Shown: one piece after another, positions 1 through 7,230 of the stretch
Numbering within the stretch: the stretch's first letter is position 1
How the letters are laid out: every line of letters starts with the position of its first letter
Position numbers and translations under genes: made by a program
Assembly (NCBI RefSeq): GCF_004357985.1
Contig: NZ_SMTF01000003.1
Coordinates: 124,001-188,000 of the forward strand
Source of the DNA: Luteimonas aestuarii
Lineage (GTDB): Bacteria; Pseudomonadota; Gammaproteobacteria; Xanthomonadales; Xanthomonadaceae
DNA length: 64,000 nt
Direction: 5' to 3'
Notes under the pieces: model-generated
Database searches by the model: none
Told to the model about the DNA's origin: nothing
Seen by the model: only the letters and a program-made list of their open reading frames with translations

Positions 1-1695
1 CCTGGCGCCCTGTTGCTGCATCAGCCGCTGCACGTCCGGATCGGACAGGAAGGCGCTCTCGGCGGCGGCCTGTCGCTCGTCGCGCGCGCGCAGGTTTCTG
101 TCGTGCAGGGTTTCCGTCGGCTTCGAAGCAGGCGCGGAGGACGCGAAGCGCAGCTGCGCCTGCCCGCCAAGCGCCGGCACCAGTGCAGCGCGCAGCTGCG
201 ACACCAGCGCGTCGCGCTGCAGGTGGTCCTTGTCCTCGGACAGCGACAGCTGCAGCACGCCATCATCGAACGACACGAACGCCGCGTGCGCCGCCAGCTC
301 GCGTGCCGGTCCGCGCAGCGGCAGGTTGCCGACCAGGTCCAGCCAGCCCGCGGCATCGAGCTCGCGCCACGCGGTGGTCCGTTCCGCAGCAGGTGGCGAC
401 GGCGCGCCGTCTTGCACCCGCACGCGCTCGGCAACCGGCGCGGATGCTTCGGTGCCCGCGGCAGGCACGGCCCGATCGGGCGCAGGCGGCGCAGCGCGGG
501 CCTCCATCCGCTGGCCCGGGGATGCGGTTTCACTGCGGCCCTCCAGCGCGGCACGCGCCGCCGCAGGGCCGCTCGGCCGTTGCGTGGCCGGCGCACCCAC
601 GTTCGGCGCAACGCCGTCGCCCGGACGGAACGCCAGCATGCGCAGCAGGGTCATCTCGAACCCGGTGCGCGGGCCGGGCGCCAATGTCAGGTCGCGACGG
701 CCGTTCAGGGCCATCTGGTACCAGAGCTGCACCAGCTCGGGCCGCAGCGCGGGCGCCAGCGCGTCCAGGTCGATACCGTCGGCATCGACGTCACTACCCG
801 GCACCAGCTGCCGCACCTGGATGCGGTGCAGCGCCGCAGCCAACGCATCCAGCACGCCCGCCCAGTCCGGCGAGAAATCCGCCAGCGTCGCGATCTCGGC
901 CATCAACCGCCCGCCATCGGCCTCCGACAGGGCCTCGAGCAGCGCGCCCACGCGCGTGCGGTCGACCGTGCCCAGCATCTTCGCCACGGCATCGTCGGCC
1001 AACGTGCCGCCGGTATATGCGATGGCCTGGTCGAGCAGCGACAGCCCGTCGCGCAGGCTGCCATCGGCCGCTTTCGCAATCTGCCGGATCGCGCCGGGCT
1101 CCGACGCGATGCCCTCGGCGCCGAGGATCTTCTCGATCTGGCCGCGGATCTGTTCCTCGTCCAGCCGCTTGAGGTTGAATTGCAGGCAACGCGACAGCAC
1201 CGTGACCAGCAGCTTTTCCGGGTCGGTGGTCGCGAACAGGAACTTCACGTGTTCCGGCGGCTCCTCCAGCGTCTTCAGCAGCGCGTTGAACGCCGGCTTG
1301 GACAGCATGTGGACTTCGTCGATCAGGTAGACCTTGTAGCGGCCGCGCGAGGGCATGTACTGCGCGTTGTCGATCAGGTCGCGGACGTTGTCGACACCGG
1401 TGTTGGAGGCGGCGTCGATCTCCAGCAGGTCGATGTAGCGCCCGGCATCGATGGCCAGGCAGGTCTCGCATTCACCGCAGGGGTCGGATCCCGTGCCCTT
1501 CTCGCAGTTCAGGCTCTTGGCGAAGATGCGGGCGATGGTGGTCTTGCCCACGCCGCGGGTGCCGGTGAACAGGTAGGCATGGTGCACGCGGCCCGATTCC
1601 AGCGCGTTGGTCAGCGCACGCACCACGTGTTCCTGGCCCACCAGCTCGGCGAAACGCTTGGGGCGCCACTTGCGGGCAAGGACAAGGTAGGACAT
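1..1695 (-). CDS. dnaX: DNA polymerase III subunits gamma/tau (partial, 3' end outside window)
   Basis: Clamp-loader ATPase that opens and loads the beta clamp and, as tau, couples the polymerase cores. The ATG at 1695 opens MSYLVLARKWRPKRFAELVG, the classic DnaX start. Walker A (GTRGVGKTT) lies at about residues 45-53, four zinc-binding cysteines follow at about 64-80, and LIDEVHM is Walker B. A low-complexity Pro/Ala hinge precedes the tau C-terminal domain, which is still open at codon 565 where the window ends (SDPDVQRLMQQQGA), so only a few residues are missing. I see no A-rich slippery stretch for a gamma-type frameshift in the visible part, so whether gamma is made is unknown. It faces away from the tRNA-Ser gene. 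Confidence 0.97.
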   Translation of the reverse strand, partial: MSYLVLARKWRPKRFAELVGQEHVVRALTNALESGRVHHAYLFTGTRGVGKTTIARIFAKSLNCEKGTGSDPCGECETCLAIDAGRYIDLLEIDAASNTGVDNVRDLIDNAQYMPSRGRYKVYLIDEVHMLSKPAFNALLKTLEEPPEHVKFLFATTDPEKLLVTVLSRCLQFNLKRLDEEQIRGQIEKILGAEGIASEPGAIRQIAKAADGSLRDGLSLLDQAIAYTGGTLADDAVAKMLGTVDRTRVGALLEALSEADGGRLMAEIATLADFSPDWAGVLDALAAALHRIQVRQLVPGSDVDADGIDLDALAPALRPELVQLWYQMALNGRRDLTLAPGPRTGFEMTLLRMLAFRPGDGVAPNVGAPATQRPSGPAAARAALEGRSETASPGQRMEARAAPPAPDRAVPAAGTEASAPVAERVRVQDGAPSPPAAERTTAWRELDAAGWLDLVGNLPLRGPARELAAHAAFVSFDDGVLQLSLSEDKDHLQRDALVSQLRAALVPALGGQAQLRFASSAPASKPTETLHDRNLRARDERQAAAESAFLSDPDVQRLMQQQGAR

Positions 1696-1748
1696 GCGCC
1701 CATTCTGACACGGGCGGCCCGCCGCCCGGCGCGAAACCTCGCCCGCGC

Positions 1749-1777
1749 TTGTGGCAAGTCCCTGCCGCCGCTAGACT
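1749..1777 (+). promoter_or_regulatory. Promoter of tRNA-Ser(GGA)
   Basis: TTGTGG (1749-1754) and TAGACT (1772-1777) are separated by exactly 17 nt. This places a start near 1784, about 37 nt upstream of the mature tRNA 5' end. The same TTGNNN-N17-TANNNT pattern recurs at other promoters in this window. Confidence 0.6.
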
Positions 1778-1820
1778 TTGTGCCCCTGAGCGTGGCCGCA
1801 AGCCTGTCTCGGGAAATCCC

Positions 1821-1913
1821 GGAGAGGTGTCCGAGTGGTTGAAGGAGCACGCCTGGAAAGTGTGTAAGCGTCTAAACCGCGCTTCGGGGGTTCGAATCCC
1901 CCTCTCTCCGCCA
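1821..1913 (+). tRNA. tRNA-Ser, anticodon GGA, CCA encoded
   Basis: A class II tRNA of 93 nt. Acceptor GGAGAGG pairs with TCTCTCC (one G-U), the anticodon loop CTGGAAA carries GGA at 1855-1857, the variable arm is long, and the T stem-loop is GGGGG-TTCGAAT-CCCCC. G73 and CCA are encoded at 1910-1913. It reads UCC and UCU serine codons. Its 3' part is repeated downstream at 2056-2079. Confidence 0.95.
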
Positions 1914-1950
1914 GTTTCAAGTGGTTTGATGGTTCGGGTCGCGTGGGTTT

Positions 1951-2055
1951 CGCCGGCGGCTTCGAAGAGGGGGTGAGAACCCCCGTGGGTTCGACAAACC
2001 GCGCAGCGGTTTGCACGGCGAAGCCGCCCGCAGGGCGAGGCGCGTAGCGCCGAGT
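1951..2055 (+). ncRNA. Structured RNA segment downstream of tRNA-Ser
   Basis: This segment has far more pairing than its neighbours. An outer 10-bp stem (1955-1964 with 2019-2028) encloses two hairpins: GGGGGT-GAGA-ACCCCC (1969-1984, a GNRA-type tetraloop) and AAACCGC-GCA-GCGGTTT (1996-2012). A further hairpin, GGCGC-GTA-GCGCC, sits at 2039-2051. It would be co-transcribed with tRNA-Ser and ends at a duplicate of the tRNA 3' end plus a terminator. The arrangement resembles the E. coli tyrT/rtT repeat, but I recognise no named RNA family. No reading frame through it looks like a protein. Confidence 0.5.
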
Positions 2056-2079
2056 GAATCCCCTCTCTCCGCCAGTTTC
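2056..2079 (+). repeat. Duplicate of the tRNA-Ser 3' end
   Basis: This 24-nt stretch matches tRNA-Ser(GGA) positions 1894-1918 except for one missing C. It carries the 3' half of the T arm, the acceptor 3' strand, CCA and the following GTTTC. The offset is about 162 nt. It cannot form a tRNA by itself. It could be a relic of tandem duplication, an attachment-site scar, or a functional mimic of the tRNA end. Confidence 0.8.
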
Positions 2080-2080
2080 C

Positions 2081-2109
2081 TGAAACGCCCCCAGCGGGGC
2101 GTTTCATTT
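2081..2109 (+). terminator. Rho-independent terminator of the tRNA-Ser transcript
   Basis: An 11-bp perfect stem, TGAAACGCCCC (2081-2091) with GGGGCGTTTCA (2096-2106), has loop CAGC and is followed by a short T run (2107-2109). It separates the tRNA unit from ffs. Confidence 0.7.
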
Positions 2110-2121
2110 GCAAGTCTCTAT

Positions 2122-2229
2122 GGTGGCCCCGTCGGCCCCTCGCGACGCTAGGTCGAAAACTCCGCCAGGGCCGGAAGGCAGCAACGGTATCGATCGACGC
2201 GGGTGCCGAGGTCAGTCGGCGGGGCCATC
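2122..2229 (+). ncRNA. ffs: 4.5S RNA, signal recognition particle RNA (small bacterial type)
   Basis: The conserved SRP core is present: GGGCCGGAAGGCAGCAAC at about 2168-2185, with the GGAA tetraloop and asymmetric GCAGCA internal loop that bind Ffh. The two ends pair over about 9 bp (GGTGGCCCC with GGGGCCATC), which sets a length near 108 nt, close to the 114 nt of E. coli. Ends are inferred from pairing only. The RNA joins Ffh to target membrane proteins co-translationally. Its 3' end is repeated 128 nt downstream. Confidence 0.9.
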
Positions 2230-2337
2230 GCCATATCCGACGTCTCTGCCACATCATCAACCGAAAAGACTGGCCATTCATTGCTGGCGCCCGTGGCGAC
2301 GGTGCGACATCCCCACGTCGACACGATCGTCTGGCGC

Positions 2338-2362
2338 GGTCAGTCGGCGGGGCCATCGCCAT
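2338..2362 (+). repeat. Direct repeat of the ffs 3' end
   Basis: 25 identical bases match 2210-2234 (GGTCAGTCGGCGGGGCCATC plus five more). A weaker match extends upstream around CGATCG. The copy has no 5' arm or GGAA core, so it is a fragment and not a second 4.5S gene. Confidence 0.85.
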
Positions 2363-2397
2363 TTCCAACCTTCGCAAGGCCGGATTTCCTGCACGCC

Positions 2398-2428
2398 GTT
2401 CATGGATTCCCGCCTTCCCGGGGATGAC
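2398..2428. repeat. REP-like extragenic repeat
   Basis: The stretch around GGATTCCCGCCTTCCCGGGG resembles the GGATTCCCGCCTTCGCGGG extragenic repeats scattered in xanthomonad genomes. It is short and imperfectly palindromic. A related CGTCATTCCCGCG start occurs near 15850. The gap 2230-2480 otherwise shows only the ffs fragment. Confidence 0.45.
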
Positions 2429-2480
2429 CGTCAAATGCGCATACGTGCAGGCGATGCGAACCCTCCGGCAAGCGCCGGTG

Positions 2481-3500
2481 TCAGCCGCCTTCCCCCGCCG
2501 GAACGATCCCCAGCGCATCCGGCTGGTTGCCTGTGTCCCAATAGTCGACCACTTTCCACGTGGCCGAATCCACCACCGCGATCCTGTTCGCACCACTGAT
2601 CGCGACGTAAACGCGCGGCCGGGCCGGATCGGCAATGACGCCGATCGGCAACGCCCCTTGGCCGAGCATGGTGTCGCGGAAGGTTTCGCCCTCTGCCACC
2701 AACGGCACGGTCGCCACCGTCGCGTGCGTGGTCGCGTCGAACACCGACAGCGTGCCGGCGGTCGCGTTCGTGACCAGCGCGTGGCGGCCATCCGGCGTAA
2801 ACACGACGCGGATCGGGAACCCCGGGCTGTCCAGCGTGGCACGCACGGCAAGCGTGCCGGGATCGTGCACGGTCACCGTGTCCTCGGCGCGGTTGGTCAC
2901 CCACACGTTGCCATCGGGCGCCACCTCGATCCCTTCGGCGCCCTGCCCGGCCGGCCGCTCATGCGTGACCTTGCCACTGGCCACCTCGACGCGCACCACG
3001 GTGCCCGATGCGATCTTGCTGACATAGGCCACGGTGCCATCGGCCGATACCGCCACCATGTGGCCGATGCCGTCGTCCACCTCGATGGCCTGCAGGATTT
3101 CCCCGCCCACCGGGTCCACGCGCACCAGTGCGTGGCTCTGCTCGGCCGTCACCAGCACGCTGCCATCGGGCAGGAAACGGATGCCGTGCGGACGGCGGTG
3201 CATGCCCAGGTCGATGCTGCGCGTCGCCATATCGCTGGCGATATCGATCACGGTGAGCGAATGCGCCGGCTGCTGGTGGCCGTAATCGGTAACCAGCGCC
3301 ATGCGCCCGTCCGCCGACACCGTGATCTCGTGCGGTCCCGGGCCGGTGCGCACTTCGCCCAGTTTGCGTCCGTCCTCGAGCGACAGGCGCCACACCGTGT
3401 CGTCGGACTTGTTGCCAACCAATAGTTCGCCTCGCGCGAGCGCGGGCGGATACGGCAGGGACAGGGAGAGTGCCAGCAGGAGCAGTGCGAGTGGTTTCAT
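2481..3500 (-). CDS. Secreted YncE-like beta-propeller protein
   Basis: 339 residues. It starts with a clear signal peptide (MKPLALLLLALSLSLP...ALARG) and continues as repeated blades with YVTN-type elements (VSADGRMALVTDYG, VSADGTVAYVSKIASG, PDGNVWVTNRAEDTVTV, PDGRHALVTNATAGTLSVFD). This is typical of YncE and cytochrome D1-like seven-bladed propellers. I see no haem or metal ligands, so the role is unknown; family members bind DNA, ligands or partner proteins in the periplasm. The ATG at 3500 is chosen because it begins the signal peptide; the open frame extends further upstream without coding character. It lies 90 nt after moaE on the same strand and may be read through from that operon. 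Confidence 0.85.
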   Translation of the reverse strand: MKPLALLLLALSLSLPYPPALARGELLVGNKSDDTVWRLSLEDGRKLGEVRTGPGPHEITVSADGRMALVTDYGHQQPAHSLTVIDIASDMATRSIDLGMHRRPHGIRFLPDGSVLVTAEQSHALVRVDPVGGEILQAIEVDDGIGHMVAVSADGTVAYVSKIASGTVVRVEVASGKVTHERPAGQGAEGIEVAPDGNVWVTNRAEDTVTVHDPGTLAVRATLDSPGFPIRVVFTPDGRHALVTNATAGTLSVFDATTHATVATVPLVAEGETFRDTMLGQGALPIGVIADPARPRVYVAISGANRIAVVDSATWKVVDYWDTGNQPDALGIVPAGEGG

Positions 3501-3589
3501 GGCGGTCTCTGGCTCTTGGTGATGTGGTGACCATCGGCGGACTGGATCGGCAGCGGACGCTGTTGTTGCTGTCACCGGTGGCGGCGGTG

Positions 3590-4039
3590 TCAACCTCCGG
3601 TGTCGGCAGGATTCGTTTCGCGCGGATGCAGCCATTCTGTCCGGCCATCGCCGTAGCGTTCGTGCTTCCAGACCGGCACACGCGATTTCACCTCGTCGAG
3701 GATCCAGCGGCAGGCGTCGAACGCCATGCCCCGATGCGCCGCGCTCACGCCCACCCACACCGCCATGTCGCCGATGGCCAGGTTGCCAATGCGGTGCGTG
3801 CAGACGGCGTCGATGGCACCAAAGCGCTGCAGCGCCTCCGCGACAATGCGCTCGCCTTCCGACTCGGCCAGCACCACGTAGGCTTCGTAGCGCAGCCCAT
3901 CGACCGACCGGCCTTCGTTGTGGTTGCGTACCCAGCCCTCGAAACTGGCGAACGCACCCGCGCGCGCATCCAGCAGCCGCGCACGCAGGGGCGCGACATC
4001 GATGGCGGACGAGGACAGCCAGAACCGTTGCACAGGCAT
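3590..4039 (-). CDS. moaE: Molybdopterin synthase catalytic subunit
   Basis: 149 residues, normal for MoaE. The protein converts cyclic pyranopterin monophosphate to molybdopterin using sulfur carried on the MoaD C-terminus. Family signatures visible are FEGWVRNHNEG, the TH(R)IGNLAIGDMAVWVGVSAAHR stretch and the basic VPVWKHE segment near the C-terminus, which contains the active-site lysine. Its ATG overlaps the moaD stop in TGATG, so the two subunits are translationally coupled in the stoichiometry a heterotetramer needs. It is the last moa gene of the run. Confidence 0.97.
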   Translation of the reverse strand: MPVQRFWLSSSAIDVAPLRARLLDARAGAFASFEGWVRNHNEGRSVDGLRYEAYVVLAESEGERIVAEALQRFGAIDAVCTHRIGNLAIGDMAVWVGVSAAHRGMAFDACRWILDEVKSRVPVWKHERYGDGRTEWLHPRETNPADTGG

Positions 4040-4281
4040 CAGCCTCCGGACACCGGCGGGATGAAGGCGACTTCGCTGCCATCGGCGACCGCGTCCTCAA
4101 GCCGCGAAAACGCGCCATCCACCGCAACGCGGATGCGTTCGACAGGCAAGGAAAACCCATGCCGGGTGCGCAGCTCGTTGTACAGCGCGCGCAGGTCCGT
4201 GGCAGCGGTTTCGAACGTTTCCCCTGCCACGCCCGCCGCATCGCGCAGGCTGGCGAAATAGAGCAGCCGCACCGTCGCCAT
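4039..4281 (-). CDS. moaD: Molybdopterin synthase sulfur carrier subunit
   Basis: 80 residues with a ubiquitin-like fold, beginning [21 protein letters not shown] and ending in the diglycine IPPVSGG. That terminus is thiocarboxylated and inserted into MoaE. The ATG at 4281 overlaps the moaC stop (TGATG) and its own stop overlaps the moaE start. The longer upstream open frame is antisense to moaC coding potential and is rejected as a start. Confidence 0.95.
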   Translation of the reverse strand: MATVRLLYFASLRDAAGVAGETFETAATDLRALYNELRTRHGFSLPVERIRVAVDGAFSRLEDAVADGSEVAFIPPVSGG

Positions 4282-4769
4282 CACACCACCCGCCCGACAT
4301 CGCGCTTGCCGCCGCGCTTGCCGACAAGTTTCGCCGGACCGATCACGATGGCGTGCGACAGCGCCTTGCACATGTCGTAGACCGTCAGTGCAGCGACGGT
4401 CGCGCCGGTCAATGCCTCCATTTCCACGCCGGTGCGATGCGTGGTCTTGACCATGCAGTCGATCCGCAGCTCGCGCTCGCCGTGCCAGTCGATGGCGATG
4501 CGGATCCCGTCGATCGGCAGCGGATGGCAGAACGGGATCAAGTCGTGCGTGCGCTTGACCGCCATGGTGCCGGCAATCACCGCGGCGTCGACGATGCCGC
4601 CCTTGGCGCTGCGCAGGCCGGACTTGCGCAATTGCGCCGCGACGTCCGCAGGGAAACGCACGCGGCATTCCGCCAACGCCTGCCGTGCGGTGACCGCCTT
4701 GCCGGAGACATCGACCATTACCGGTCGGCCGGCAGCATCGATGTGAGTGAGGACACGCTGTTTGCTCAT
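4281..4769 (-). CDS. moaC: Cyclic pyranopterin monophosphate synthase
   Basis: 162 residues. Together with MoaA it turns GTP into cPMP. Typical MoaC elements are the N-terminal [19 protein letters not shown], the [15 protein letters not shown] active-site stretch, [14 protein letters not shown] and [11 protein letters not shown]. The start MSKQRVL at 4769 matches family N-termini; a longer in-frame start at 4922 lies within the preceding gene and is not used. Its ATG overlaps the stop of the PhyH-like gene by ATGA. Confidence 0.97.
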   Translation of the reverse strand: MSKQRVLTHIDAAGRPVMVDVSGKAVTARQALAECRVRFPADVAAQLRKSGLRSAKGGIVDAAVIAGTMAVKRTHDLIPFCHPLPIDGIRIAIDWHGERELRIDCMVKTTHRTGVEMEALTGATVAALTVYDMCKALSHAIVIGPAKLVGKRGGKRDVGRVV

Positions 4770-5452
4770 GCCGCCATGCTCCATCGCAGGCCAAACCCCG
4801 GCATTGCAGGTCCGAAAAGAAAATGAAGCACGCGACGCAAGCCACCCGGACGCGCCGCCTTCGAAGATGCATGCAGCAAGAGCGGTCGCATCAAAAGCAG
4901 TTCGCCCGCAATCGCGGTGCAATCGACACGCGTATCGCCCGCCATGTTCTTCTGTGCAAGCGCAACACCAAGGCGCCCCATCGCATGCGACCCGGGAACG
5001 ACCCGCAACGGGCCATTATCGCGATGGCAGTCATCGAGATGCAGTCGAACGGCCAGCATGCCCCCCAACAGCGTGTCAGGTGCCTGCACGTACAACTGGC
5101 CTTCCTTTTCCGACCACCCTGTCAAACGCGAATCATCGCTGCGCCGGGCGACCGGGAAGGAAAGATCCTGCTGCAGTCCCACCTTCCAGTTACGCTCGGG
5201 GCTCTTGTTGAAATAGGTGCACTGCACGGCGACGGCATCCGGTGGCAGCAGCCCGTCGGCCAACAGCTCCATTCGCAACTGTTTGGCCAATAACGCACAC
5301 CAATCGTTACCCATGAGGTTGCGCGTCCCTGCCGAAGAAACGCCCTGCGCTTCAATGAGCCCGATGACTTCCCTCAATCTCGCTTCGGATAGTCCGGAGG
5401 GGCGCATCAGGTAGCCGTCTCGCGCAAGCAACTCGTGCATAGCCGCCATCAT
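4766..5452 (-). CDS. Phytanoyl-CoA dioxygenase (PhyH)-like protein with altered metal site
   Basis: 228 residues from the first of two tandem ATGs (5452); the moaA stop overlaps both. PhyH-type features are [12 protein letters not shown] (residues 88-99), [19 protein letters not shown] (138-156), LLLHASSK with His194, and RRVLHF (206-211). Family members are Fe(II)/2-oxoglutarate oxygenases whose iron ligands are H-x-D plus a distal His. Here the H-x-D is Q94-Q95-D96 (codon CAG where His would be CAC/CAT), so one ligand appears lost. It sits between moaA and moaC with overlapping codons at both ends, so it is an integral operon member. Substrate unknown; it may be non-catalytic or use another ligand set. 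Confidence 0.8.
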   Translation of the reverse strand: MMAAMHELLARDGYLMRPSGLSEARLREVIGLIEAQGVSSAGTRNLMGNDWCALLAKQLRMELLADGLLPPDAVAVQCTYFNKSPERNWKVGLQQDLSFPVARRSDDSRLTGWSEKEGQLYVQAPDTLLGGMLAVRLHLDDCHRDNGPLRVVPGSHAMGRLGVALAQKNMAGDTRVDCTAIAGELLLMRPLLLHASSKAARPGGLRRVLHFLFGPAMPGFGLRWSMAA

Positions 5453-6471
5453 CCACCCACCAGGAACATCTCGACATGCCGTTTCGGCGCCCGCGGGCTG
5501 CCGCGCACTTCGCTGTAGCGGTCCGCACGCCCGCGCCACGCCTCCGCCAGGTACCCGGCGAACGCCACCTCGCCATGCGCAAGCGCAGGCCGCAGGTCGA
5601 GGCCCTGCGCGGCGAACAGGCAGGTGTAGAGCGTGCCGTCCGCGGACACTCGGGCACGATGGCAGTCACCGCAGAACGGCGCGGTGACAGAACTGACGAA
5701 GCCGACCTCGCCGCCGCCATCGACGAAGGCATGCCGCTCGGCGACCTCTCCGCGATAGTTGGCGTCCAGCGACTGCAGCGGCCAACGCGCATGGATGCGG
5801 TCGCGTAGTTCCGCCGAGGGCACCACGCGCTCGCGCTGCCAGCCGTTGCAGGTGCCCACGTCCATGTACTCGATGAAGCGCACGACATGGCCGCTGCCGC
5901 GGAAACGTTCCAGCAGCCGGACCGGCTGGTCGTCGTTCACGCCGCGCTGCACGACACAGTTGATCTTCAGTCGGTCGAATCCTGCCGATTCCGCCGCGGC
6001 GATCCCCGCCAGCACATCGGACACCTCGCCGCGGCCCCCGGACAGCTCGCGAAACAATCCCGCATCCAGCGCATCCAGGCTGATCGTCAGCCGACGCAGT
6101 CCCGCTTCACGCAATGCGCGCGCATGCCGCGGCAGCAGAGACCCGTTGGTGGTCATCGCCAGGTCTTCGATGCCCTCGATCCGCGACAAGCGTGCGATGA
6201 GGCCCGGCAGGCCCTTGCGCAGCAGCGGCTCGCCGCCGGTGATGCGCAGCTTGGTCATGCCCAGTCGCACCGCGCCCCGCACCAGGGTTTCGATCTCGTC
6301 GAACGACAGCCGCGCCGCGGCATCGAAACCATGGTCGTCGGGCACCTTGTCGGCTGGCATGCAGTATCCGCAGCGGAAATTGCAGGCCTCGATCACAGAG
6401 AGGCGCAAGTCGCGCAAGGGACGGCCGAGGCGATCGCGCGGCGCGTCGAAGACCTGTGCCAGGGCGCTCAT
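5449..6471 (-). CDS. moaA: GTP 3',8-cyclase (radical SAM, molybdenum cofactor synthesis)
   Basis: 340 residues, the usual MoaA length. Radical SAM motif CNFRCGYC is near residues 30-37, GGEP follows (ITGGEPLLRKG), and the second 4Fe-4S cluster ligands lie in FCGDCHRARVSADGTLYTC. The C-terminus ends in the double glycine (FLVGG) needed for activity. It makes 3',8-cH2GTP, the MoaC substrate. The ATG at 6471 overlaps the stop of the MBL gene (ATGA), and its stop overlaps the PhyH-like start. Confidence 0.97.
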   Translation of the reverse strand: MSALAQVFDAPRDRLGRPLRDLRLSVIEACNFRCGYCMPADKVPDDHGFDAAARLSFDEIETLVRGAVRLGMTKLRITGGEPLLRKGLPGLIARLSRIEGIEDLAMTTNGSLLPRHARALREAGLRRLTISLDALDAGLFRELSGGRGEVSDVLAGIAAAESAGFDRLKINCVVQRGVNDDQPVRLLERFRGSGHVVRFIEYMDVGTCNGWQRERVVPSAELRDRIHARWPLQSLDANYRGEVAERHAFVDGGGEVGFVSSVTAPFCGDCHRARVSADGTLYTCLFAAQGLDLRPALAHGEVAFAGYLAEAWRGRADRYSEVRGSPRAPKRHVEMFLVGG

Positions 6472-7229
6472 GCCGACGCCACCCGTGCGTCCACGGGTGC
6501 GGACAGTGCGAAGACTTCACCGGGATGCGCGACACGATGCCCACGCGCAGCCAGCGCAGCGCCATCGGTCGCCGACGCATAGTGGTACAGCACGCAGCGC
6601 GACAGCACGTCGGCGTCGTACTCGCGCTCCAGGTCGTCGATGCCGCTGTGCGATGGATTGCCGCGCAGCCCGCAGTCGTGCGCGATCAGTTCCCCGGCAT
6701 CGGCATGCTTGCGCAGCATTTCCGGGATCGGTCGCGTGTCGCCGGTCCACACCACGCTGCCACGCAGGCGCAGTCCGTAGGCGGTCTCCGGCCAGTGGTG
6801 CCGCACCGGAAACACCTCGATGCGATGGCCGTCGTGCCAGAAGGCATCGCCCACTGGAACCACCTGGAAGGCCTCCCAGAAGTTCGCGCCGCCTTCGGCC
6901 AGTACGTTCGGATAGGCACCCACGCGCTGGTGCAGCAACGGCACCACGCTGGCGGGCACGTACACCGGCATGCGGCCGCGGCGTGCCGCATCGAAGTACG
7001 CCGACACGAACAGGCGCTCGAAGCCGCCGACATGGTCCAGGTGGGTATGGGTCACGAACAGCGCACGCGGCGGCTCGCCATACTGCGCGAGGTATGCGGT
7101 CAATCCTTCGCTGCCGCAGTCGATGGTCAGCCATGGCGCGCCATCGCGCTCGATCGTCGCCATCGGCGAACCGAGCTCGGTCGCCGAGGCATTGCCCACG
7201 CCGTGGAAGCGGAGCGTCCAGCCGGTCAC
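6468..7229 (-). CDS. MBL-fold metallo-hydrolase
   Basis: 253 residues from a GTG at 7229, one base after the kdkA stop. An upstream in-frame ATG at 7289 would overlap kdkA and adds no conserved sequence. The metal site is visible as THTHLDHVGG, then VRHHWPE, WTGDTRPIPE and HDC, as in MBL hydrolases of the RNase Z/PqqB-like branch. The substrate is not identifiable. Its stop overlaps the moaA start (ATGA), so its translation is tied to molybdopterin synthesis, which is unexpected for a generic hydrolase. Confidence 0.85.
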   Translation of the reverse strand: MTGWTLRFHGVGNASATELGSPMATIERDGAPWLTIDCGSEGLTAYLAQYGEPPRALFVTHTHLDHVGGFERLFVSAYFDAARRGRMPVYVPASVVPLLHQRVGAYPNVLAEGGANFWEAFQVVPVGDAFWHDGHRIEVFPVRHHWPETAYGLRLRGSVVWTGDTRPIPEMLRKHADAGELIAHDCGLRGNPSHSGIDDLEREYDADVLSRCVLYHYASATDGAALAARGHRVAHPGEVFALSAPVDARVASA

Positions 7230-7230
7230 G

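Noticed and set aside
1-1695. Programmed frameshift in dnaX
   Set aside because: No A-rich slippery heptamer or adjacent hairpin was seen in the visible coding part.
1821-2362. A genomic island at tRNA-Ser/ffs based on repeated 3' ends
   Set aside because: The repeats bound only 130-165 bp, with no integrase or cargo.
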